Part shown: piece after piece, positions 39,008 to 45,484 of the stretch
How positions within the stretch are numbered: position 1 is the stretch's first letter
Layout of the letters: each line of letters begins with the position of its first letter
Origin: JAAXTX01 sp035560715
GTDB lineage: Bacteria > Patescibacteriota > Minisyncoccia > Moranbacterales > UBA1568
Length of the DNA: 52,901 bases
Direction of reading: 5' to 3'
NCBI GenBank assembly: GCA_035560715.1
Contig: DATMYW010000030.1
Span: forward strand, 1 to 52,901
The notes under the pieces: generated by a model
Databases searched by the model: none
What the model was told of the DNA's origin: nothing
Seen by the model: the letters and a program-made list of their open reading frames with translations, nothing else
Program-made: the position numbers and the translations under genes

Positions 39008-39039
39008 GATCATCCCTCATCCAAGCCCTTTCCGGACGG

Positions 39040-39068
39040 TTGACTGGAAAGCGATTCTTTGCTATAAT
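39040..39068 (+). promoter_or_regulatory. Promoter of lipoprotein 1, TTTGCTATAAT family
   Basis: TTGACT (39040-39045), 17 nt, TATAAT (39063-39068). Confidence 0.82.
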
Positions 39069-39111
39069 GCACCGTTATAGTAGTTTTTACACCACAAACC
39101 ACCAACCAGGG

Positions 39112-39123
39112 CCCGGCAACGGG
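39112..39123 (+). promoter_or_regulatory. GNRA-capped leader hairpin of lipoprotein 1
   Basis: CCCG-GCAA-CGGG, 7 nt before the ATG, in the place where a Shine-Dalgarno would be expected. Confidence 0.6.
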
Positions 39124-39130
39124 TTTACTC

Positions 39131-39724
39131 ATGAATACACGATCCACGTTTCGCGGTTTTCTTATCGGATTCTTTCTTGTTTTTTTGGCCGCGTGCAGCC
39201 AGAAATCAAGCGAAAATCCAAGGGACATCGAGGAGCGGCTTAGGCAGGCTCCGCCGAAAACCTTCCTGATCGACGAAAAAGGGAATGTGACCAAAGTCGG
39301 CCACGTTGCCGCAGAAACGGACGAAATCACGTCCGTTAACACCGATGGGGCATTCGGCACTATGCCAATCCGGACGGCTACGGGAAGGATCGTCGAGATC
39401 GTCGTGCCCGATCACCAGAACTACGCCGCCTACGAGCGCATGTTCCCTGGCTTGCAATCACAGGACATCCTGAGAAAGGCAGGGCAAGGGGCGATCGCTC
39501 TCATGGCTGACGGTTCCGTCATGGTCATCGTCAATCCGACGTATGAGTATGGCATCGCGATGGTCTCGAAATCAATCGGAACGAGACAGACGCTCTCAAC
39601 CGATGACATCGTAGCTAAAGCGGTCAACATCGTCTCTCCGAAAACTCCAGGAAAGGCGCTCAACGGCTATGATGAGCTGTGTGCGACCTACGTCAGCGGT
39701 ACAAGATTGCGACCTCAGAAGTAA
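39131..39724 (+). CDS. Lipoprotein 1 of a three-member paralogous family
   Basis: A signal peptide (MNTRSTFRGFLIGFFLVFLA) ends in the lipobox LAAC, so Cys22 should be lipidated and the protein anchored outside the membrane. The mature part (about 175 residues) shares the pattern VVPDHQNYAAYERMF with lipoprotein 2 (IKPDDPNYADYVHMF). The first 13 residues are identical to lipoprotein 2, and DNA identity continues into the leader. No Shine-Dalgarno. No known domain. It is enclosed between helicase-tail copies 1 and 2. Confidence 0.85.
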   Translation: MNTRSTFRGFLIGFFLVFLAACSQKSSENPRDIEERLRQAPPKTFLIDEKGNVTKVGHVAAETDEITSVNTDGAFGTMPIRTATGRIVEIVVPDHQNYAAYERMFPGLQSQDILRKAGQGAIALMADGSVMVIVNPTYEYGIAMVSKSIGTRQTLSTDDIVAKAVNIVSPKTPGKALNGYDELCATYVSGTRLRPQK

Positions 39725-39743
39725 CGAGGCCTCAACCAAAGAA

Positions 39744-39769
39744 AAAGGAGCTTCCAACGGAGCTCCTTT
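39744..39769. terminator. Terminator linked to helicase-tail copy 2
   Basis: AAAGGAGCT-TCCAACGG-AGCTCCTTT, then CTCATTTCTC on the plus strand and a T-run on the minus strand. Confidence 0.82.
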
Positions 39770-39770
39770 C

Positions 39771-39830
39771 TCATTTCTCCCCCAACCCGAGCTTTTCAAT
39801 TCTCGAACGGATACTGCCCGGTTGGCGGAC
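39771..39830 (-). pseudogene. Helicase 3'-end fragment, copy 2
   Basis: The minus strand reads VRQPGSIRSRIEKLGLGEK and stop. Against the helicase it has about seven or eight synonymous differences and one amino-acid change. Such a pattern arises under selection for a working protein, not by decay after duplication. Confidence 0.85.
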
Positions 39831-39874
39831 GAAAGACGGACGGACCTGATCCGACTGAACCCTTTCCGAAAGTC

Positions 39875-39903
39875 TTGACATACGGCACGAAATATACTAT
39901 CGT
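39875..39903 (+). promoter_or_regulatory. Promoter of the 364-residue gene
   Basis: TTGACA (39875-39880), 17 nt, TATCGT (39898-39903). Confidence 0.6.
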
Positions 39904-39961
39904 ATCGTGAAGCATCTTACCATCATTTTTCCCTAACCTCTGACCGAAACCGGAGACTCTC

Positions 39962-41056
39962 ATGAAACAAGCGGGACCAACCCAACCAGAAAGCGCCATC
40001 ACCGAACTCCAAAAACTGTTTGACGAAGCGTTTATCGCGTTTGAGAACCAGCCCATTACACCGGGAATAGCCAACCTCGGAGGTGCGGAAATCCCGACAC
40101 ATGTCGGAGGTATCGAAATACGGACGATTCAGCCGGGTGAAGACGGATACACGCTGGGAAATACGTATCTGACCCAGATCTGTAACCAGTTCCGGGAATG
40201 GAGTGCTGACGTACGTGAGGAATACCGGAGGCGGGGCGTGGCGCACGTCGCGATACTCCCGCTCTATATCATGCACGAATTCTTCCGGGCCACCGGAAAG
40301 ATCTCCCTACGTCCGACTGAGCGCGATATGATCATGCTCTCGAGACACTGGAAAAAACCGCTTCAGGAATCAGTGTATGATGCCATTGACACGACAGCGC
40401 ATATCATGGGCCTGGCATGTTCCATCGGATTGGCAGCGGGAGCCGGTTACTTGCTGTTCTGGCCCGGAGGACTGAAGGGAAACGTCGACTATTTCAACGC
40501 CCTTTTCCTGAACACGACCAAGGTGATCCTGACGATTGCCGTTGCCATCGGAATGATGTGGGCAACGAATCTGTTCCTCGGTTACATCGGAAAGAAGGCC
40601 GCGGTCAAACGATTCGTAGAACGGGTTTTCCGCTGGAGATTGGGACGTTTCATCCGAACGGAAAGTCGCTACGAAGTGTTTCGCACCGTTCTGGACAACA
40701 GTCGCTACTGCGACGAATCGGACGCCTATTACGAAACCATCGCGTTTCGTGATTATCCGGACGGATTGGAACGGACCCTGTTCGCCGCCGGACGGTCATA
40801 TGTCGCCGCGCATCCGGATGCCATCGGTATCGCAGGGACGTCATATGAACTGTCCATGATTGGATGGAAACAGCGTCGGCCGGAATTCGCGGAACCGACG
40901 GTATCGGGTCCATGCGTTCTCTTCTACCACGAGCGGGAACACGCGACTGACAAACGGCATTGCCCATATGGAATCGTACTCGGCACGATCGGTGAACTCT
41001 CAAAAGAAGATGCCGATATCTTCCGCGGGCTCTTGAACAATGAGCGTCTTGTCTGA
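39962..41056 (+). CDS. Membrane protein of unknown function, 364 residues
   Basis: A soluble N-terminal part of about 145 residues is followed by two membrane helices (about 148-170 and 182-206: LACSIGLAAGAGYLLFWPGG and VILTIAVAIGMMWATNLFLG). A cytoplasmic or external domain of about 150 residues follows, containing FYHEREHATDKRHCPYGIVL. The His/Cys content of that stretch is notable. No family recognised. GGAG lies 6 nt before the ATG. It shares cassette 39771-41851 with lipoprotein 2 but has its own terminator. Confidence 0.8.
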   Translation: MKQAGPTQPESAITELQKLFDEAFIAFENQPITPGIANLGGAEIPTHVGGIEIRTIQPGEDGYTLGNTYLTQICNQFREWSADVREEYRRRGVAHVAILPLYIMHEFFRATGKISLRPTERDMIMLSRHWKKPLQESVYDAIDTTAHIMGLACSIGLAAGAGYLLFWPGGLKGNVDYFNALFLNTTKVILTIAVAIGMMWATNLFLGYIGKKAAVKRFVERVFRWRLGRFIRTESRYEVFRTVLDNSRYCDESDAYYETIAFRDYPDGLERTLFAAGRSYVAAHPDAIGIAGTSYELSMIGWKQRRPEFAEPTVSGPCVLFYHEREHATDKRHCPYGIVLGTIGELSKEDADIFRGLLNNERLV

Positions 41057-41070
41057 ACGAGACCGAACAA

Positions 41071-41105
41071 AAACCCGACGCGTGCAGCCGCGCCCGTCGG
41101 GTTTT
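41071..41105 (+). terminator. Terminator of the 364-residue gene
   Basis: AAAACCCGACG-CGTGCAGCCGCGC-CCGTCGGGTTTT type hairpin with T-run. Confidence 0.8.
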
Positions 41106-41135
41106 ATTCTCCTCATCCAAGCCATTTCCGGACGG

Positions 41136-41164
41136 TTGACTGGAAAGCGTTTCTTTGCTATAAG
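41136..41164 (+). promoter_or_regulatory. Promoter of lipoprotein 2, TTTGCTATAAT family
   Basis: TTGACT (41136-41141), 17 nt, TATAAG (41159-41164), preceded by CTCATCCAAGCCATTTCCGG. Confidence 0.78.
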
Positions 41165-41205
41165 ACATCTTTATCAGTGCCTTACCATTTCAACTCAAAC
41201 AAGGT

Positions 41206-41217
41206 CCCGGCAACGGG
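41206..41217 (+). promoter_or_regulatory. GNRA-capped leader hairpin of lipoprotein 2
   Basis: CCCG-GCAA-CGGG, 7 nt before the ATG at 41225. Confidence 0.6.
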
Positions 41218-41224
41218 TTTACTC

Positions 41225-41806
41225 ATGAATACACGATCCACGTTTCGCGGTTTTCTTATCGGCATCGCGCTCATTTTCCTCGCCGCATGCGGCCAGAAAA
41301 CCGAAACGAATCCGCCGGAGGTCGCGAGGCAAAAGGCCGAGGAGATCCGAAGCGCGACTCCGACGACCTTCGTAAGAAGTTTCGCGGATCACATCGTAAG
41401 GATCACGAACATCGACAAGGACACGTTCACCGCGATCGAGCCCGACGGCACGTTCCGAACTTACGCGATTTCGGCGGCAGCAAAAACGGTCGACGAGATC
41501 ATAAAGCCGGACGACCCGAACTACGCCGACTACGTGCATATGTTCCAAAACGAATCCGTCATCGCGGCGATACACAACGCGGGTCAGTACGCCTTCATCG
41601 TTGCCAAGGATGGGACGATCGGTCAAATAGTCAATAACCCCGCCCCCGCCGCACTCACCGCCAACGTCCGCTGGCATCAGGGAGCAATGATTGTAAAAAT
41701 GGAGATTTCCTCGATCGCCACACGACTTATCGACGTCGTTCCGACAAGTGACATTAGGTACAACACCTTTGCCGGAAAGTACTGCCGCGAAGAAAAGGCG
41801 AAGTGA
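41225..41806 (+). CDS. Lipoprotein 2 of the paralogous family
   Basis: 193 residues with a signal peptide identical at first to lipoprotein 1 (MNTRSTFRGFLIG), then IALIFLAAC as lipobox. The mature part has the shared NYADYVHMF segment and a strand-rich C-terminal half (YAFIVAKDGTIGQIVNNPAP). I start it at 41225, where the paralogy begins; the upstream frame is leader. No Shine-Dalgarno. Fast divergence after a conserved signal peptide suggests that the mature part is under different selection. Confidence 0.85.
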   Translation: MNTRSTFRGFLIGIALIFLAACGQKTETNPPEVARQKAEEIRSATPTTFVRSFADHIVRITNIDKDTFTAIEPDGTFRTYAISAAAKTVDEIIKPDDPNYADYVHMFQNESVIAAIHNAGQYAFIVAKDGTIGQIVNNPAPAALTANVRWHQGAMIVKMEISSIATRLIDVVPTSDIRYNTFAGKYCREEKAK

Positions 41807-41824
41807 TTGTCGGCGCGCAACAAA

Positions 41825-41850
41825 AAAGGAGCTTCCAACGGAGCTCCTTT
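41825..41850. terminator. Terminator linked to helicase-tail copy 3
   Basis: AAAGGAGCT-TCCAACGG-AGCTCCTTT; the minus strand side has a T6 run, so it works both ways. Confidence 0.82.
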
Positions 41851-41851
41851 C

Positions 41852-41911
41852 TCATTTCTCCCCCAACCCGAGCTTCTCGATCCGCGAACGGATGCTGCCA
41901 GGCTGACGGCC
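41852..41911 (-). pseudogene. Helicase 3'-end fragment, copy 3
   Basis: Identical at DNA level to the last 60 bases of the helicase gene (GRQPGSIRSRIEKLGLGEK plus stop). Identity stops sharply one base past GACGGCC. This is the most recent copy and the closest to the intact gene. Confidence 0.9.
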
Positions 41912-41990
41912 AAAGGGAAATATCGTCCCTCCTCCAAGCCATTTTCAAACCATTTCACAAGGAAATGATAATGTCCCCATTTTCGAACCA

Positions 41991-42019
41991 TTGACGAGGT
42001 AGCTATTTCCTGCTATAAT
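41991..42019 (+). promoter_or_regulatory. Promoter of lipoprotein 3, related to the TTTGCTATAAT family
   Basis: TTGACG (41991-41996), 17 nt ending CCTGC, TATAAT (42014-42019). Confidence 0.78.
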
Positions 42020-42059
42020 AGACCGTCGCAGTAGTCTTACCAATAACTCTCAACCAGGG

Positions 42060-42071
42060 CCTGGAAACGGG
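42060..42071 (+). promoter_or_regulatory. GNRA-capped leader hairpin of lipoprotein 3
   Basis: CCTG-GAAA-CGGG, 7 nt before the ATG. It differs in sequence from the two other copies but keeps the stem (one U-G pair) and the GNRA loop. Confidence 0.6.
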
Positions 42072-42078
42072 TTTTATC

Positions 42079-42693
42079 ATGCACACATATTCCACGCTTC
42101 GCCACATCCTCGTCGGATTCTTTCTCGTTTTCCTCGCCGCATGCACGGAGATGACCAATCCGCAGGATGTCGCAACGGAATTCCAGAATAAACTAAAGGA
42201 GGCCCCGATCGGATCCTATGTGATCACCAATTACGGAACATGCCTAAGAATAGAGTCGCGATCTTCCGACCGTGATAGCCTGTATGTCTTTACCGGACGC
42301 GGCTCGATGAGTAAACTCGGGATCACTGCTCTTTCCTACGAGTCCAAAAAACTACTCCTCCCAGGGGAAGAAGGGTATGCGGCTCAGGACAGGAGTTTCC
42401 GCGATATTACTCAAGAATCCCGGATATTAAATGCGCCAAAAGGCACCCTCCTTCTCCGGAAGAATATCTCCAACGGAAGAACGGAAGTCGGTATGATAAT
42501 GGCATCCACCGGCTGCCCCGGTGTCGTGAATGTCTGTTGGAAAAATGGCTCGCAGGCAGAATCTGAACAAGTATTCACGCTTACCAAAACGATCACCTCT
42601 ATCATCACTCCCTCCGAACAGGACTATAAAACGTACATGCTCTTGTTCAATAATGGGAAAGTCTTCCATCCGGAAGGATTCAGAAAAGGCTGA
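42079..42693 (+). CDS. Lipoprotein 3 of the paralogous family
   Basis: 204 residues. Signal peptide MHTYSTLRHILVGFFLVFLA with lipobox LAAC, followed by a mature part that is more diverged (LLPGEEGYAAQDRSF matches the NYAAYERMF segment of its relatives). It has two extra Cys (STGCPGVVNVCWK) that could form a disulfide. No Shine-Dalgarno. It is the cassette next to the intact helicase gene, with which it converges. Confidence 0.83.
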   Translation: MHTYSTLRHILVGFFLVFLAACTEMTNPQDVATEFQNKLKEAPIGSYVITNYGTCLRIESRSSDRDSLYVFTGRGSMSKLGITALSYESKKLLLPGEEGYAAQDRSFRDITQESRILNAPKGTLLLRKNISNGRTEVGMIMASTGCPGVVNVCWKNGSQAESEQVFTLTKTITSIITPSEQDYKTYMLLFNNGKVFHPEGFRKG

Positions 42694-42714
42694 AATCGAC
42701 GAGGTATGAAAATA

Positions 42715-42742
42715 GGAGCTCCATCCAATCGGAGCTCCTTTC
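42715..42742. terminator. Terminator between lipoprotein 3 and the helicase
   Basis: GGAGCTCC-ATCCAATC-GGAGCTCC followed by TTTCTCATTTCTC. It is the original of the copies at 38917, 39744 and 41825. Confidence 0.82.
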
Positions 42743-44383
42743 TCATTTCTCCCCCAACCCGAGCTTCTCGATCCGCGAACGGATGCTGCCAGGCTGACGG
42801 CCGAGGGTGTGCGAGATCGATTTGATATCGGCCCCTCCCTGGACAAGCCTTCGGAGCCACTTGTCCTCGTCTTCCTTCCACGGCGTATACGCCTTCGGGA
42901 ATGTCTTCCGTATCTCGTCATAATGACCGGGGCCGGCGGTTTTGGGAGTCGGACTCCCGCTTGGGAGTCGGACTCCCTTTTTCACTTCTTTTCTCCCCTT
43001 CGTCTTCTGCTTACCCATTTTTCCCTTTCCCCCTTGCCACGTAGGAGCCTTGGCGGAGGAGGGCTGCACCCCGCAGATGATCAAAAACCCTTCCTCATCT
43101 TTCCGGATCTCGTCTTCGCTCCGTGAGCCGTACGATGTCGCGGCCGACTCGCTCGCCTCGCGAAAGAGGAGGTCGCGCTCGCGCACCGCCGGGTGCGTGA
43201 GGAACGCGCGGTCGGAGAGTCCGACGAGCGAAAGCCCCGCGAGGGTGCGCACGCGGGAGAGCGCCACATATCCCTGCCCGTATTCGAACACGCGAGACAG
43301 GTCCATGACCGCCGCATCGAGCGAGGTTCCCTGACTCTTGTGGATCGTCATCGCCCACGCGAGCCGCAACGGGATCTGCCGGATCCGCGCCACGATCTCC
43401 TCCCCTTCCTCGACCGCCCATTCGGCAGGAGCGACCGTCACCGTGTCACCGTCGCGGGTGCGGACAATCGGGAATTTCTTGGTCGCATCGAACCCGATGA
43501 CCGTGCCGAGCGTCCCGTTCACGTATCCTTCCTCGGCATTGTTCTTGGTGAACATGACCGAGGCGCCCTCCTTGAGTTCGAGCTTCTCGGGCGAAAGGCA
43601 CCCGCGGATGAGCGAGGCGAGCGGTCCCTCGGGTCCCCGCGTCGCCATACGGAAGACGACTGCCTTCCCGGGAAGCCGGTCGAGCGCGGCCGCATTGATC
43701 CCGTCCACGTCGGTATTGTGCGAGAAAAGCACCGGCAGGTCCTCGTCCGGCACATCATCGGGTCCCAGGAGGCACTTGCGAACGAGTTCGAGGTGCGTCT
43801 CGCCGAATTCGTCACGGCGGATCGCGGAGAGTATCTCGAGGAATGCCGGGTCTTCCTGACGGTGCTGCTCATGCAGATAGCAGACGACCGGATCGAGCGC
43901 GGCCCACGCGGACGACTCGAACGCGAACTGGGCCGCCCCATCGCGCGACACCGGCGGCAGCTGGAAGAAGTCGCCGACGAGCACGACCTGGATCCCGCCA
44001 AAGGGAAGCGTCGTTCCCTTGGCGTGCCGGCACACCCGCTCCACAAGCGAAAGTGTCCGCGCATCGAGCATCGAGATCTCGTCGATTACGAGGACGTTCG
44101 TCTCGCGAATCCGACGCAGGGCCGCACGGTTCTTCACGAGACGGCGGAATCCCTCGTCGTCGAGCTCGCGGTTCGCACCGATCCCGCTCCACGAGTGGAT
44201 GGTCATCCCGTGGATATGCGTGGCCGCGATTCCGGTCGAGGCCGTCACCGCGTACGCGATACCCCGGGAACGAAGGTATTCCGCATATCGGTTCACGACA
44301 TGCGTCTTGCCGGCACCCGCCTCCCCCGTGAGGAAAACGTTCGCGCCGGTCTTGAGTATGGATAGCGCCTGGTCCTGGGTCAT
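42743..44383 (-). CDS. PIF1/RecD-like helicase with C-terminal Myb-like domain
   Basis: Superfamily 1B DNA helicase of the PIF1/RecD2 type, 546 residues. Walker A GEAGAGKT is at 20-27, Walker B VLVIDEISMLD near 100, and VLVGDFFQLPPV, the WAMTIHKSQGTSLD motif and GYVALSRVR follow in order. After about residue 430 comes a Lys-rich linker, interrupted by two copies of a 15-bp palindrome. A Myb/SANT-like helical domain closes the protein (YTPWKEDEDKWLRRLVQGG ... GRQPGSIRSRIEKLGL). Complete and apparently functional. Its last 19 codons are repeated three times downstream. Confidence 0.92.
   Translation of the reverse strand: MTQDQALSILKTGANVFLTGEAGAGKTHVVNRYAEYLRSRGIAYAVTASTGIAATHIHGMTIHSWSGIGANRELDDEGFRRLVKNRAALRRIRETNVLVIDEISMLDARTLSLVERVCRHAKGTTLPFGGIQVVLVGDFFQLPPVSRDGAAQFAFESSAWAALDPVVCYLHEQHRQEDPAFLEILSAIRRDEFGETHLELVRKCLLGPDDVPDEDLPVLFSHNTDVDGINAAALDRLPGKAVVFRMATRGPEGPLASLIRGCLSPEKLELKEGASVMFTKNNAEEGYVNGTLGTVIGFDATKKFPIVRTRDGDTVTVAPAEWAVEEGEEIVARIRQIPLRLAWAMTIHKSQGTSLDAAVMDLSRVFEYGQGYVALSRVRTLAGLSLVGLSDRAFLTHPAVRERDLLFREASESAATSYGSRSEDEIRKDEEGFLIICGVQPSSAKAPTWQGGKGKMGKQKTKGRKEVKKGVRLPSGSPTPKTAGPGHYDEIRKTFPKAYTPWKEDEDKWLRRLVQGGADIKSISHTLGRQPGSIRSRIEKLGLGEK
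42944..42977. repeat. Two tandem 15-bp palindromes inside the helicase gene
   Basis: GGGAGTCGGACTCCC at 42944-42958 and again at 42963-42977, a 19-bp period that puts the copies in different frames. They encode part of the linker and share GGGAGTCGGACT with the palindromes at 8995 and 9568. Confidence 0.8.
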
Positions 44384-44427
44384 ATTCGTTTCCTTATCCT
44401 ATCATCCGACAGACAAAACTGAAACAA

Positions 44428-44465
44428 AAAAAGACTTGGGAACGGTTATCCCCAGGTCTTTGGCG
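44428..44465 (-). terminator. Terminator of the 193-residue membrane protein gene
   Basis: AAAGAC...GTCTTT imperfect hairpin followed by TTTTTTTG on the minus strand. Confidence 0.65.
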
Positions 44466-44471
44466 AAAAGC

Positions 44472-45053
44472 TCACATCCGCCTAAGCACATCGCGCACGC
44501 GATAGGCGGCATACCGCTCAGAAACGAGGTACGCTCCGATCGTGCACGCCAACACGATCAACGTGATAACATGCCCGCCGGGAATCAGCGCAAGAAAAAG
44601 CACGACAAACCCGACCGATACCGACGTCCATTCCGCCCATGAACACTCGAAGTACCCGAAGGCGGACGTGATGGCCGCCCAGGACGGTTTGTCTCGTCTC
44701 GCCCGTGTCACCGACTGCACGGACAGGACCGACAGGACGGCGATAAAGAATACCCAGACCAAAAGCACCGCGCCTTCCTCCAGCCGGCCGACGGACTTGG
44801 CAATAAACCCTATATGTGCCAGGAGCCGATACCCGACGTCCGGCTTCGAAACGAGCGCCGAGAGACCAAATGAGACGGCGAGAAAAAGACCGTACGACAG
44901 CATCTTTTCAGTTCCCGTCTCCCTCTCATATGGGTCCTCTTCCGACCCGAGTCGTCCTTCCACGAATCGTTCCGCGCTATCGGACAGACCGAATCTGATT
45001 TTTATATCGGAAATCAGATCCCGTTCATATCGCATAAGATGCCGTATCATCAT
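44472..45053 (-). CDS. Membrane protein of unknown function, 193 residues
   Basis: About four membrane helices (near 50-66, 92-114, 140-162 and 160-178), a charged N-terminal domain (MMIRHLMRYERDLISDIKIR), and a basic C-terminus (RYAAYRVRDVLRRM). No family recognised. GGAGG is 5 nt before the ATG at 45053. It lies between rpoC and the helicase on the same strand as both, with its own terminator. A TTGACT is upstream at about 45100 but has no good -10. Confidence 0.78.
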   Translation of the reverse strand: MMIRHLMRYERDLISDIKIRFGLSDSAERFVEGRLGSEEDPYERETGTEKMLSYGLFLAVSFGLSALVSKPDVGYRLLAHIGFIAKSVGRLEEGAVLLVWVFFIAVLSVLSVQSVTRARRDKPSWAAITSAFGYFECSWAEWTSVSVGFVVLFLALIPGGHVITLIVLACTIGAYLVSERYAAYRVRDVLRRM

Positions 45054-45431
45054 ACCCTCCTTGTTTTCCGTTGTAAAAAAGCAATCGCCTCACGATGGTA
45101 CAGTCAACGGTTCATGGCGTCAACTTCGTTCGGAAAAAATGACCGCTCCGTCCCGTTTTCCGATTTCAGCGAAAAATCGAGGCCTGAATAAGCCTCATTT
45201 CCGGTCGGTTTCAAAGTTCGGGACAGGACCGAATTTCAGGAACGGATGCATGAGACGCTTCCGGAAGCCTCCGCCCCGTACTACCAGAGTACGAAATATG
45301 GTCGTACTCCGATACCGGTTGTCATATCCCCATATCAAACGGTACACCAACTGACGACCGCATTATTATGTTACATTATTCTTTCAGGATTTCAGCAGAG
45401 CAGTAAGGACGGTCTCGCTCCCGTAATACCG
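45054..45431. other. Gap between rpoC and the membrane-protein gene
   Basis: Mostly unassigned. It holds a minus-strand hairpin GAGGC...GCCTC with GATTTTT after it (about 45179-45205), which looks like a terminator, and a perfect hairpin GAGTACGA/TCGTACTC at 45287-45309. Upstream of the terminator a 51-codon minus frame from GTG ends in FLKFGPVPNFETDRK, but it has no Shine-Dalgarno, so I do not call it. Confidence 0.4.
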
Positions 45432-45468
45432 AAAGCCCCCTGCACCGTACGGTACTGGGGGCTTGGGA
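45432..45468 (-). terminator. rpoC terminator
   Basis: AAGCCCCC...GGGGGCTT with an inner GTACCG/CGGTGC stem, then TTTC, 17 nt after the rpoC stop. Confidence 0.8.
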
Positions 45469-45484
45469 CAGGGTCGGGTCGGGA

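Noticed and set aside
38948..39013. Small independent gene for the 21-residue helicase-tail peptide
   Set aside because: An in-frame ATG exists, but there is no promoter or ribosome-binding site on that strand and the other copies lack the ATG.
45250..45400. 51-codon minus frame before a terminator-like hairpin
   Set aside because: GTG start without ribosome-binding site or promoter; composition not convincing. Kept only as a note in the gap entry.
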